From NCBI GenBank assembly GCA_017879645.1, contig JAAEXZ010000010.1, forward strand, positions 1 through 55,734: a stretch of DNA of 55,734 bases, given 5' to 3'. Below, piece after piece: positions 32,407-41,897 of the stretch (positions are counted from its first letter, which is position 1; every line of letters starts with the position of its first letter). Source of the stretch: Nitrosomonas sp. Lineage in GTDB: Bacteria > Pseudomonadota > Gammaproteobacteria > Burkholderiales > Nitrosomonadaceae. The position numbers were made by a program, and so were the translations under genes. Below the pieces are notes generated by a model that was given only the letters and a program-made list of their open reading frames with translations, made no database searches and was not told the DNA's origin.

Positions 32407-33717
32407 TCAGTTGGGCTCAATGGCTCCGACTATCACTGCCACCATGCCGTCTGGCTTGATGCGCCGTTGAAACGCCTGTCGAACCTGGTCCACAGTAACG
32501 GTCTCTACCGCAACCAGATAATCATCCAGATAACTAAGCGGCAATCCATAAAAACCCATCATGGCCAAGAAACCCAGAATCTTGCTATTGCTATCGATCC
32601 GCAGTGGAAATCCGCCAATGATATTTTGTTTGGCCGCGACCAGTTCCTGTTCGGTTGGTCCTTTTTCCACAAAATCCTTAAGTACCTGTTTAGTCAATAC
32701 AAAGGCTTCATCCGACTGCTCTTTCTTCGTCTGCAAACCAATCAGGAAAGGTCCCTGCTCCTTGAACGGAGAAAAAAAACTGCTCACACTATACGCCAAG
32801 CCACGCTGCTGCCTGACTTCCTCCATCAAACGGGAAACAAAACCACCCCCTCCCAGAATATGATTGCCCACCAGCAGCGTAAAGTAATCCGGATCTCCCC
32901 GGCGCAAGCCCGGGTAGGCCAGCTGGATATGACTCTGCGATGCCGGATGTGCAATCCGTTTCGTGACTGGCACGGGCAACGACACAGTGGCAACGCCAAA
33001 CTGATGCCCGCCTACTGGCAATTGTGCAGTCAATGATTCCGCGATGGCTGTTGCCTCAGCCCGATCGACATCGCCTATGATGGCCACCACCGCATTCCGG
33101 GCAACATAATTGGACTGGTAAAAGCCGAGTAAATCTTTACGTTGCAATGCGCTGACCGTCTCGATCTCGCCACTGTCATTCAGACCGTAGGGATGTGTTC
33201 CATACAACAATTTTGTGAGCTCACGATCTGCAATGTAATCCGGCTTGGTGCTTGATTCCCTGAGGCTCTGAACAACGCGGGCTTTTTCTCTGTCCACGAC
33301 TTCCTGTGGAAACTCCGGGCGTTGAACCAGACGCGACATGACATCAAGTGCCTGCTTACGTTCTCGTTCGCTGCTGAGCGTGCGCAATGCAATTCCTGCG
33401 CGATCCTGATCAAAATGATGATGCAGTTGCGCACCCACATCAGCCAGGCTGGTCGCAATCTGGTCTTCTGATAATCCACCTGCTCCAAGATTGAGAAGGT
33501 GTCGCACCAAGTTAGCACATCCGGATTTTTCCGCTGTATCCATGCTGCTACCCGCACCAAACTCCACACTGACGTCCAGAATTGGTAGGTCTCGATTTTC
33601 AACAAAAAGCACTTTCGCACCGGAAGATGTCTGCCATTGCTGAATCGGCAAGGCGGACCAGACCGACGCCCACGGCAGCATGATGAATAGCGCCACAAAA
33701 AACCGTTTAAACCGCAC
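32407..33717 (-). CDS. secreted M16-family peptidase homologue lacking the zinc site
   Basis: The GTG at 33715-33717 is preceded by an excellent GGAGG and begins a clear signal peptide (VRFKRFFVALFIMLPWASVWSA), giving 436 aa. An upstream ATG at 33756 is open but less suitable. Two M16 domains are visible, including EKARVVQSLRES, YARNAVVAIIGDVD-like sequence and the R/Y pair region QQRGLAYSVSS. The zinc motif HxxEH is replaced by NLVRH (in GCANLVRHLLNLG), so it cannot hydrolyse on its own. Such proteins normally pair with an active M16 subunit from the adjacent gene; here the upstream neighbour is ppc instead. Confidence 0.88.
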   Translation of the reverse strand: MRFKRFFVALFIMLPWASVWSALPIQQWQTSSGAKVLFVENRDLPILDVSVEFGAGSSMDTAEKSGCANLVRHLLNLGAGGLSEDQIATSLADVGAQLHHHFDQDRAGIALRTLSSERERKQALDVMSRLVQRPEFPQEVVDREKARVVQSLRESSTKPDYIADRELTKLLYGTHPYGLNDSGEIETVSALQRKDLLGFYQSNYVARNAVVAIIGDVDRAEATAIAESLTAQLPVGGHQFGVATVSLPVPVTKRIAHPASQSHIQLAYPGLRRGDPDYFTLLVGNHILGGGGFVSRLMEEVRQQRGLAYSVSSFFSPFKEQGPFLIGLQTKKEQSDEAFVLTKQVLKDFVEKGPTEQELVAAKQNIIGGFPLRIDSNSKILGFLAMMGFYGLPLSYLDDYLVAVETVTVDQVRQAFQRRIKPDGMVAVIVGAIEPN

Positions 33718-33761
33718 TGATTTTCCTCCACCTGAATGAAAATTGATAAAGCTCATGACAA

Positions 33762-36560
33762 CTATCCACTGTTGCGCAACCCCGCAGTCACGCCATTGAT
33801 AGTCAGATGAATGGATGGTTTGAGATCCTCACCTTCTTCACCGGAACGATAACGACGAATCAACTCCACCTGCAGATGATTCAGCGGATCGATATAGGGC
33901 ATTCTATTGCGAATGCTGCGAGCCAGTGTCGGGTTATCCTCCAACAATTCGGCATGTCCTGTCACGGCTAATAACCACTTCCTGCTCCGTTCCCATTCTT
34001 CATTGATGCGACCAAAAATCTTCTCACGCAATGCGATGTCACTCACCAGTTCGGCATAACGCGAAGCAATACCCATGTCAGTCTTGGCCAGCACCATGTC
34101 AATATTGGACAGCAAGGTCTGCATCAAGGGCCACTGCTGGTACATCTCCTTCAACAACTCGAGTCCTTGCCCATTAGGGTTTCCCTCTCTGACAAAGGCT
34201 TCAACAGCATGCCCAAAACCATACCACCCCGGCAACATCATGCGACTCAGACTCCAGCTGAATACCCAGGGAATAGCCCGTAAATCTTCTATCGAGTCGG
34301 AATTCTTTCTGGACGGGGGTCGACTGCCAATATGTAGTCCCGCCATTTCCCGTATTGGAGTGGATTCGAGAAAGAATTCCTTGAATCCGGAAGTTTCATA
34401 GACCAGATCGCGATAGGCTGCAAACGAAGCCGATGACAAAGCTTCCATGGCCTGATAGTAGCGATCGGCATTCGCACCGATCGAATCATGCGCCAACAAT
34501 GTAGCCTCCATCGTAGCAGCCACAAGCGTTTCCAGATTCCTGCGTCCGATTTCAGGTTCAGCATATTTGCTGCTGATAACCTCGCCCTGTTCCGTCACCC
34601 GTATCTGGCCATTAACACTACCGGGAGGCTGCGCCAGGATACTTTGATAGCTCGGCCCTCCTCCTCGACCAACCGTACCACCACGGCCATGAAACAATCG
34701 CAATTCGACCCCGTGTTTGGCAAAAACCCGGGTCAAGTCGATTTCGGCTTTATAAATTTCCCAGTTGGATGTGATAAATCCACCATCCTTATTGCTATCG
34801 GAGTACCCCAGCATGACTTCCTGTACATTCCCACGAGAAATCAACATCCGACGATAATAAGGCAGCGCAAACAGCTGATCCATGATAACGCCACAACTGC
34901 GCAGATCGGTGATAGTTTCAAATAATGGAATGATATTCAGACCCAGCACGGGGTTATCGCCTGCCTGCAGCAATCCCACCTCCTGCAGCATCAAAGCCAC
35001 TTCCAACACATTAACGATGCCGGTAGTCATCGAAATAATATAATTCGGCATTGCAGCACTACCGAATTTGCGATGGATTTCTGCCGCACCCTGCAAGATC
35101 TGTAATTCACTTTGCACAATCTCGGAACATGAGTCATAACCCGAACACACTTCGCGCGGATGATGAATTTGTACCAGTAACCACTGGATGCGCTCGGCTT
35201 CGCTCATTTGCAAATAATCCTTACCACCTGTGTATAGCCCGTACAGCTCCGCCACCACTTGTTCATGAATTTTGCTGTGCTGCCGCATATCCAATGGCGC
35301 CAGATGAAAGCCGAACACATCCACCGCACGTCGTAAATCCCTCAATGCACCACGTGCAATCCAATGGGATTTATGCTGTTTCAGCGATGCGATGATGACA
35401 TCAAGATCACGCAGAAACTCACCGCTACTTGCATAAGGTTCCGCGGATGCCACCGGATCATGTGGCATGACCTGATAGCCCAGACGGTGACAGGTTGCAA
35501 CCAGCCGTGCAGCAAAGCTGAGAAAAATACGCCGATAAGGCTCATCTGATCGATTCGGGATATCCGGTGCCGTTTCAGCCAGTTTTCTGACTTCTTCGCT
35601 GACATGCACCAAACGCTCGGTGATACTCATGGAACGACCAATTCTCCTGACTTCATCCAGGTAAAAATCCATCACCACTGAAAACTGCCGCTCGACAGCG
35701 CGCTGCATGACGTCATGGGTTACAAAAGGATTACCGTCCCGGTCGCCGCCAATCCAGCTACCGATTCGCAAAAACGAGGATACTCGGGGCGCATTCCCTC
35801 CCACATTACGCTCCAGAAAATCCTCTATCTTGGCATAGACATAGGGAATTTCAGTCAGAAAGGTATAACTGTAATAGGCCAAACCGTTTTCAATCTCGTC
35901 ATACACGGACAAGCGCGAAGGACGCAACATGCGTGTTTGCCACAATATCTGGATGGTAGCCCTTATGTCCTCTTCATTGTGCCACAATTCATTGGGCGTA
36001 AGCTGAGTGCGCGCACGCTCCTTCAACAATCGCTCGATCGTTAGCTGGCAATCCAGGATGCTTCTTCTCTGCACTTCGGTCGGATGTGCCGTCAACACCG
36101 GAGACACGATAGCCTTGCCGAAAAACTCGGTCAATGCCGCAATACCATCCGGATTTTTAAGTATACGATCTAGCGCAAGCGTTACACTTCCTGCCTGCAG
36201 AGGTGAATGAGCGCATAGATGTGCGCGTCTTCGCCGATTATGATGAACATCCTCGGCAATATTCGAAAGCAGTGAAAAGTAGCTAAATGCGCGCACCACA
36301 GGGATGGTGTTGCGATTGCTCAATCCGTTCAGCAATTTGTCCAACTCTTGCCGTGCCTGAGGATCCTGATCACGATGAAACCGTATGGCAGTTTGGCGTA
36401 TGCTTTCAACCAATTCAAAAGCCGTTTCACCTTCCTGTTCCCTGAGTGTATCACCTAGCATGCGCCCCAGTAAGCGGATGTCTTCACGCAACGGCAGATC
36501 CTTGTCCACCAAGGTATCATCATGAAATATCGAATTTTCTGGATTTGTCGTACCCATCAC
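33762..36560 (-). CDS. ppc: phosphoenolpyruvate carboxylase
   Basis: The 932-aa enzyme fixes bicarbonate onto PEP to form oxaloacetate, refilling the TCA cycle; it matters for autotrophs that use the cycle for biosynthesis. Landmarks are VLTAHPTEVQRRSILD (catalytic His), IGGDRDGNPFVTHDV, MLGYSDSNKDGGFITSNW, LFHGRGGTVGRGGGPSYQ and the C-terminal LTINGVTAGLRNSG (regulatory tail; usually RNTG). Length is standard. It probably heads an operon with the M16 homologue, rsmD, coaD and the ferredoxin, with a 44-bp gap after it. Confidence 0.97.
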   Translation of the reverse strand: MMGTTNPENSIFHDDTLVDKDLPLREDIRLLGRMLGDTLREQEGETAFELVESIRQTAIRFHRDQDPQARQELDKLLNGLSNRNTIPVVRAFSYFSLLSNIAEDVHHNRRRRAHLCAHSPLQAGSVTLALDRILKNPDGIAALTEFFGKAIVSPVLTAHPTEVQRRSILDCQLTIERLLKERARTQLTPNELWHNEEDIRATIQILWQTRMLRPSRLSVYDEIENGLAYYSYTFLTEIPYVYAKIEDFLERNVGGNAPRVSSFLRIGSWIGGDRDGNPFVTHDVMQRAVERQFSVVMDFYLDEVRRIGRSMSITERLVHVSEEVRKLAETAPDIPNRSDEPYRRIFLSFAARLVATCHRLGYQVMPHDPVASAEPYASSGEFLRDLDVIIASLKQHKSHWIARGALRDLRRAVDVFGFHLAPLDMRQHSKIHEQVVAELYGLYTGGKDYLQMSEAERIQWLLVQIHHPREVCSGYDSCSEIVQSELQILQGAAEIHRKFGSAAMPNYIISMTTGIVNVLEVALMLQEVGLLQAGDNPVLGLNIIPLFETITDLRSCGVIMDQLFALPYYRRMLISRGNVQEVMLGYSDSNKDGGFITSNWEIYKAEIDLTRVFAKHGVELRLFHGRGGTVGRGGGPSYQSILAQPPGSVNGQIRVTEQGEVISSKYAEPEIGRRNLETLVAATMEATLLAHDSIGANADRYYQAMEALSSASFAAYRDLVYETSGFKEFFLESTPIREMAGLHIGSRPPSRKNSDSIEDLRAIPWVFSWSLSRMMLPGWYGFGHAVEAFVREGNPNGQGLELLKEMYQQWPLMQTLLSNIDMVLAKTDMGIASRYAELVSDIALREKIFGRINEEWERSRKWLLAVTGHAELLEDNPTLARSIRNRMPYIDPLNHLQVELIRRYRSGEEGEDLKPSIHLTINGVTAGLRNSG

Positions 36561-36672
36561 ATCTCACCTACGACACAAAAAAACAAACACACATGCCATA
36601 AGCCAAGTCGCTATCGACCGTGATAGAATGCCTGCCATTTAGATTTTCTTGTATTTTTTTCATTTTAGATTC

Positions 36673-37629
36673 ATGCCCAATTCACTATTACTGCCTCAGA
36701 AAATTACCATTGCTTCTCGCGAGAGCCTGCTCGCCATGTGGCAAGCCAAGCACATCAAGAGCCGTTTGAACGAATTATACCCGCAAACTGAAGTCAGCAT
36801 ACTCGGGATGACGACACGCGGCGATCAAATCCTGGATCAATCCCTATCCAAGATTGGAGGGAAAGGGCTATTTATCAAAGAATTAGAGCAAGCCCTCGAA
36901 GAGGGTCGGGCCGATATTGCTGTACATTCGATGAAAGACATGCCGATGAACGTTCCCGAGGGATTCCGGTTAGCCGCCATCACGGAGCGAGAAGACCCTC
37001 GCGACGCATTTGTCTCCAATCAATACACCGGTTTAAATGACCTGCCGGAAGGTAGCATTGTCGGCACATCCAGTTTACGCCGTGAAAGTCAATTACGTGC
37101 CCAATTTCCACATCTTCAGGTACATCCTCTGCGAGGCAATGTACAGACCCGCTTACGCAAGCTGGACGAAGGTCAATACGCCGCTATCATACTGGCAGCC
37201 GCAGGCCTGAAACGTCTTGAACTGTCCCACCGCATCACAGCATTGTTAACTCCCGAACAAAGCCTACCCGCCGTCGGTCAGGGCGCTCTGGGAATCGAAT
37301 GCCGAGATGATCGTCCGGATCTGTTTGAATTACTGCAACCACTGCATCATGCACAGACAGCGCACTGTGTGGAAGCTGAAAGAGCCATGAGTCGAGTCCT
37401 TGGAGGGAGTTGTCAGGTTCCTTTGGGTGCATTTGCCGAAATCATCGAAGACGAACTGCGGTTGCGAGGTTTTGTTGCACACCCCGATGGTACACGCATG
37501 GTGAGCGATAAACTATCCGGTCAACCTGAAAACGGCATTGCTCTTGGTCAACAGTTGGCTGAAATGCTGATCAAGCATGGCGCTGACAAAATCCTGACCA
37601 GCATAGTGACAGAGGATGGCTGGAAATAA
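36673..37629 (+). CDS. hemC: porphobilinogen deaminase (hydroxymethylbilane synthase)
   Basis: HemC condenses four porphobilinogens into hydroxymethylbilane on the heme pathway. The 318-aa protein has [16 protein letters not shown], the catalytic D89 in VHSMKDMPM, the cofactor-binding [11 protein letters not shown] and GNVQTRL arginines, and C247 in [12 protein letters not shown], which holds the dipyrromethane cofactor. ATG at 36673 ([10 protein letters not shown]) is preferred over an in-frame TTG at 36649. It is the first gene of hemCD. Confidence 0.96.
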   Translation: MPNSLLLPQKITIASRESLLAMWQAKHIKSRLNELYPQTEVSILGMTTRGDQILDQSLSKIGGKGLFIKELEQALEEGRADIAVHSMKDMPMNVPEGFRLAAITEREDPRDAFVSNQYTGLNDLPEGSIVGTSSLRRESQLRAQFPHLQVHPLRGNVQTRLRKLDEGQYAAIILAAAGLKRLELSHRITALLTPEQSLPAVGQGALGIECRDDRPDLFELLQPLHHAQTAHCVEAERAMSRVLGGSCQVPLGAFAEIIEDELRLRGFVAHPDGTRMVSDKLSGQPENGIALGQQLAEMLIKHGADKILTSIVTEDGWK

Positions 37630-37631
37630 CC

Positions 37632-38411
37632 TTGACCAACCCTGTTCGACTTGCCGGCATTACTGTTCTTGTCACTCGCCCGATCCATCAAGCCACAGCC
37701 CTCGCCGAAGGCATTCGTGCTGCAGGAGGCAGTCCCTATCTGTTTCCGGTTCTTGAAATCACGGATATTCCGGATCCAGCTCATCTAATCGAACTCGTTC
37801 ACCGGCTTGATCAATTCAACTGGGCTGTTTTTGTCAGCCCCAATGCAGTCGAAAAAGCCATGCATTTAATCAATGAGCATGGGAAGTTTCCAGTTGATTT
37901 AAGAGTGGCCGCAGTTGGAAAAGGCAGTGCAGGTACCCTAAAACAACATGGCATTGCCGATGTGCTCATCCCTAACGACCAATTCGACAGCGAATCCCTA
38001 CTCAAATCCGCCGAATTACAGAACATGACAAACCAACGTGTCGTCATTTTTCGCGGCAGAGGCGGGCGGCAGTTATTGGGTGAAACATTGTCACAGAGAG
38101 GAGCTACTGTCGAGTATGCTGAATGTTATCTACGCCAAAAACCCAGCGATGTGGATACCACGACACTCATGCAGGCTTGGTCAACTGGCAAAATTGACGC
38201 CGTGATCATTACCAGTACTGAAGGGTTGCATAATTTATTTGACATAATAGGTACGGTTGGCCAACAATTACTCAAAAATACACCAGTTTTTACTGTTCAT
38301 GCGCGTATTGCTCAAATAGGCAAAGAACTTGGTCTGAGAAAAATTGTACAAACAACTTCCGATGGCGACAAAGGATTACTGGAAAGTCTAAAAATGTATT
38401 TCGATTCGTGA
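37632..38411 (+). CDS. hemD: uroporphyrinogen-III synthase
   Basis: HemD cyclises hydroxymethylbilane with inversion of ring D. The 259-aa protein begins VLVTRPIHQATALAEGIRA, with conserved FVSPNAVEKAM and the hinge VIFRGRGGRQLLGETLSQRG, then IITSTEGLHNLF. The start codon appears to be TTG at 37632, 2 bases after the hemC stop. No HemX domain is fused to it, unlike in some proteobacteria. Confidence 0.93.
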   Translation: MTNPVRLAGITVLVTRPIHQATALAEGIRAAGGSPYLFPVLEITDIPDPAHLIELVHRLDQFNWAVFVSPNAVEKAMHLINEHGKFPVDLRVAAVGKGSAGTLKQHGIADVLIPNDQFDSESLLKSAELQNMTNQRVVIFRGRGGRQLLGETLSQRGATVEYAECYLRQKPSDVDTTTLMQAWSTGKIDAVIITSTEGLHNLFDIIGTVGQQLLKNTPVFTVHARIAQIGKELGLRKIVQTTSDGDKGLLESLKMYFDS

Positions 38412-38573
38412 CACAAGTCAAAGCAGCCTGAGAAGTCGTATATGAAAATAGCAACTCATTTTATTAGCAGGTAGATCCACATATCGCCTGTATTCAATCA
38501 TCAGTCGACTTCCATGCAATTAGTTCACGATCGATATTGTTAATTATTGACTCTACCGTAACGAGGAGAATTT

Positions 38574-39749
38574 ATGAAACTGATACTCTGGCTATTGGCA
38601 CTTTTTGCTGCTGCTGTAGCTGTGACACTTGCCGCCAAGCATACCACCGGTCATGTATTGTTGTCGGTGCCTCCCCACCAGTTGGAATTAACTCTGGATC
38701 ATTTCATCATTGGTGCAATTGCCGCTTTTTTTGTTTTCTACTTTCTCGTCCGGTTCATTCTGGGCATTCTGGGATTCAATCAACGGCATCGCCACAAAAA
38801 AACCGATGAAATGCTGGCGACGGGGCTCAAAGCCTATTTTGAAGGTGATTTTGCCAAGGCCAGAAAAAATGCTTCAATAGCCCTGAGACTTTCAGATTCT
38901 CCTCTAGTAGCTTCCATCAGCGCTGTCATTGCTGCTCGATCCGCCGATGAAATGGGTGAAACCACACTCCGTGATCAATACATCTCGACCGCATTGGACA
39001 AGGCATCCAGGGATAAATCGTTGTGTCAAATAACCCAGGCCGAATTCCTGCTCAAGGATGGTTTTTATTCAGAAGCACTGGCAACACTGAAATCAGTCTA
39101 TGCTGGCGGAGGGTTACAACCATCGGCTGCTCTGCAAGTCGAATTGCTGGCACAACAGCAAGCCAAAAACTGGGATGCCGTGCTGGAATTGACTGAGATG
39201 CTGGCAAAACGCGCTTCTACCAATAAAGCAGTAGTAAAAAAATTGCGGCATGATGCACAAATCGAGAATTTAAAAACCAAAGCATCCGACTTACAGTCAT
39301 TGAATCATTACTGGCAACATATTTCACCACTGGAAAAAATGGACAGCAAGCTATCAGTTGCCGCTGCCCGTGCCTATATCACTGCTGGAAGTTGTACTTC
39401 GGCGCATCAAATCATCGAACAAAATGTACCTATCACCTGGGATACCGAATTAATCGAACTATATGCCGAATGCCTTGATTATCATGTCAATCGACAGATC
39501 GAATGTGCAGAAGTCTGGCTCAAGTCTCAGCCCAACAACGCCCAGTTGCTACTGACACTGGGTAAATTGTGTACCTACTGTGAACTCTGGGGTAAAGCAC
39601 AGAGTTATCTTGAAGCCAGCTTGTCGGTTGAGCCCGGACAAAAGGCACACTTCGCCCTGGCACAGTTGAATGAAAAACTGGGCAAGCATGACGAGGCCAT
39701 GAATCATTATAATCAAGGACTTAAATTGACACTCAAGCAATTGAGTTAA
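38574..39749 (+). CDS. hemY: HemY-type TPR membrane protein
   Basis: The 391-aa protein has two N-terminal membrane helices (about 2-20 and 42-65) in the HemY_N domain, then tetratricopeptide repeats extending to the C-terminus (for example LLLTLGKLCTYCELWGKAQS and KAHFALAQLNEKLGKHDEAM). It is associated with late heme synthesis, perhaps as a scaffold at the membrane. A good GAGGAG ribosome site precedes the ATG. The 162-bp gap after hemD, where hemX often lies, has no gene. Confidence 0.88.
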   Translation: MKLILWLLALFAAAVAVTLAAKHTTGHVLLSVPPHQLELTLDHFIIGAIAAFFVFYFLVRFILGILGFNQRHRHKKTDEMLATGLKAYFEGDFAKARKNASIALRLSDSPLVASISAVIAARSADEMGETTLRDQYISTALDKASRDKSLCQITQAEFLLKDGFYSEALATLKSVYAGGGLQPSAALQVELLAQQQAKNWDAVLELTEMLAKRASTNKAVVKKLRHDAQIENLKTKASDLQSLNHYWQHISPLEKMDSKLSVAAARAYITAGSCTSAHQIIEQNVPITWDTELIELYAECLDYHVNRQIECAEVWLKSQPNNAQLLLTLGKLCTYCELWGKAQSYLEASLSVEPGQKAHFALAQLNEKLGKHDEAMNHYNQGLKLTLKQLS

Positions 39750-39778
39750 ATCATTTCTATTTTGCAGTTCCCCAGGGA

Positions 39779-40810
39779 TTAACTGCTCGAAGGTGTAAAG
39801 ACATCTGAAAAGAAGGCATCCTTGGGTAATTGATTTTGCGAAGTAAAATCCTGATAAGCGGCTTTTACCATAAGCGGTGAACCGCACGCGTAAACCTGTT
39901 GATGCGCAAGGCTCGGATAATCTTGCATTACAGCCTGATGAACCAATCCTGTTCTTCCCATCCAGTTATCCATAGGTGAGGGTTCAGACAAAACAGGGAT
40001 AAACTTGAAATTGCTGTACTGTTGCTGCCACTGATTGGCCAGATTCATCAAATATAAATCAGCTTTGACACGCCCTCCCCAGTAGAGAACCATCTGTTTA
40101 CGCTGACCACGATGATTTTCCTGAAAAAAGACATGCTCCAGTATGCTTTTGATAGGCGCAAAACCGGTACCGCTTGCCAGGAAAATAATCGGTATACTGC
40201 TATCAGAATCGCGCAAGAAGAATGAACCGAGAGGTCCGGTAAACCGCAACATATCCTTGACTTTCATGCGCGTAAACACATGCTCGGTAAATGCGCCCCC
40301 CGGATAGTTTCGAGCATGCAACTGCAGAAATTCATCATCATGAGGGGCATTGGCCAATGAAAAGCTGCGACGTTTACCATCTTTGAGCAGAATATCGATG
40401 TATTGTCCTGCGAGAAATTGCAGGCGCTGATTGACCGGAAGCTTCAAATAAATAATCATGACATCGGATGCAACGAGCTCCAGTTTTTGTACACGACATG
40501 GCAGTGTTTTGATTTCGATGTCCTTTATCGCACTGATTTCACGACATTCGATGATCAGATCCGTGATTGGAGATGCACAACAGAACAAGGCCTGACCTGC
40601 TTGCTTTTCGGCCTCGGTTAGCGTCTCGGGATTATACTGCCCGTAATCGACGCTTCCCTGTATGATTCTGCCTTTGCAGATACCGCACGAACCATTCCTG
40701 CAGCCATATGGCATTGAGAAACCTTCGCGCAGAGCGGCTTCCAGTATTGTTTCTTCCGTTTCTACATGCAAAATTTGCCCACTGGGCTGAATGAGGACTT
40801 GATGCGACAT
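39779..40810 (-). CDS. 2Fe-2S / FAD reductase (CDP-6-deoxy-delta-3,4-glucoseen reductase-like)
   Basis: This 343-aa fusion has a plant-type 2Fe-2S ferredoxin domain (GCRNGSCGICKGRI with a later C at FCCASP, about 36-79) and a ferredoxin-NADP reductase domain. The FAD site is RSFSLANAPHD (R-x-Y/F-S) and the NAD(P) site is FLASGTGFAPIKSILEH. It passes electrons between NAD(P)H and a partner oxygenase or dehydrase. The CDP-glucoseen label is a family name; the true substrate is unknown. It is convergent with hemY, 29 bases apart. Confidence 0.85.
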   Translation of the reverse strand: MSHQVLIQPSGQILHVETEETILEAALREGFSMPYGCRNGSCGICKGRIIQGSVDYGQYNPETLTEAEKQAGQALFCCASPITDLIIECREISAIKDIEIKTLPCRVQKLELVASDVMIIYLKLPVNQRLQFLAGQYIDILLKDGKRRSFSLANAPHDDEFLQLHARNYPGGAFTEHVFTRMKVKDMLRFTGPLGSFFLRDSDSSIPIIFLASGTGFAPIKSILEHVFFQENHRGQRKQMVLYWGGRVKADLYLMNLANQWQQQYSNFKFIPVLSEPSPMDNWMGRTGLVHQAVMQDYPSLAHQQVYACGSPLMVKAAYQDFTSQNQLPKDAFFSDVFTPSSS

Positions 40811-40840
40811 GAATGACAGTCGAGATAATTAAACAGAAAA

Positions 40841-41749
40841 ATGATGAAGAAAAAAACATTGTTACTTGTCGGTTGCGGAGATATAGCGCTACGAACTGTC
40901 CCTTTGCTGCGCAAACATTACCGCATTATCGGTTTGTGCCGGAATCGCGAAAACGCTTCGCTGTTGCGATCACATGGCATTATCCCCATCCACGGAAATC
41001 TGGATCATCCGGAAAGTCTTGAGAAACTAGCAGGTATTGCACAAATCGTCGTTCACCTCGCGCCCCCAGCCAATCAGGGATCATATGATCAACGATCCAC
41101 CCATCTGCTATCCGCACTCAATCATCGGGCCAAGAAACACGCCGCGATTCTACCACAACGACTGATCTATATCAGTACCAGCGGAGTCTATGGTAATTGC
41201 CATGGCGCCCTCATTGACGAAACGCACCCCATTCATCCCGAAAGTGACCGTGCCCAAAGACGTGTTGATGCAGAAAGACAAATCCGTTCATGGGGAAAGC
41301 GCAACCATGTCGCTATTTCTATTTTGCGCGTACCCGGTATTTATGCGGCAGACAGGTTGCCTCTGGCACGCCTAAAAGACAAACTGCCCGCTTTACAGGA
41401 AACCGATGACTGTTACACCAATCATATTCATGCCGATGACCTGGCGAGAATCATTTGTGCATCGATACATTACGCCAAACCATGCAGAATCTATCATACC
41501 TGCGATGATTCCCATTTAAAAATGGGAACCTATTTTGACCTAGTCGCCGATTATTTTGACTTACCACGCCCACCGCGAATTGCAAGAGATCAAGCCAGCA
41601 AGCAGATTTCACCAAGCATGCTCTCGTTTATGAAAGAATCGAGAAGAATGGCCAATGCACGCATGAAAAAGGAACTCGGTATCCAGTTACTGTATCCAAC
41701 GGTTGAAGAAGGCATCAAGTCAGCACGGATGCAACTCCAAAAGAATTGA
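40841..41749 (+). CDS. NAD(P)-binding epimerase/dehydratase-like protein
   Basis: This 302-aa Rossmann-fold protein of the atypical extended SDR group has an N-terminal LLVGCGDIALRTVPLL dinucleotide-binding loop (G-x-G-x-x-A), YISTSGVYG with the catalytic-type Ser and Tyr, and SILRVPGIYAADRLPL. It resembles YeeZ-type proteins. The substrate is unknown. It is divergent from the FNR-like gene by 30 bases and 149 bases upstream of pilC. Two consecutive Met codons open the frame. Confidence 0.83.
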   Translation: MMKKKTLLLVGCGDIALRTVPLLRKHYRIIGLCRNRENASLLRSHGIIPIHGNLDHPESLEKLAGIAQIVVHLAPPANQGSYDQRSTHLLSALNHRAKKHAAILPQRLIYISTSGVYGNCHGALIDETHPIHPESDRAQRRVDAERQIRSWGKRNHVAISILRVPGIYAADRLPLARLKDKLPALQETDDCYTNHIHADDLARIICASIHYAKPCRIYHTCDDSHLKMGTYFDLVADYFDLPRPPRIARDQASKQISPSMLSFMKESRRMANARMKKELGIQLLYPTVEEGIKSARMQLQKN

Positions 41750-41897
41750 CAAAACCGGCCTTTCAGTCCTAAAAATTGAAACAATTCTGCCGTTAAACTC
41801 CGCACATTTCAATTGTCTCGATACCATTAGCTATCCAATGGCACCGAGCAATTCGAACTTTCAGATCGTGCAATTTTCAGTTTCTGAGGAACTCACA

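Noticed and set aside
41703-41897. 65-residue N-terminal extension of PilC
   Set aside because: It overlaps the preceding gene and lacks a conserved pattern; ATG 41898 has a proper ribosome site.
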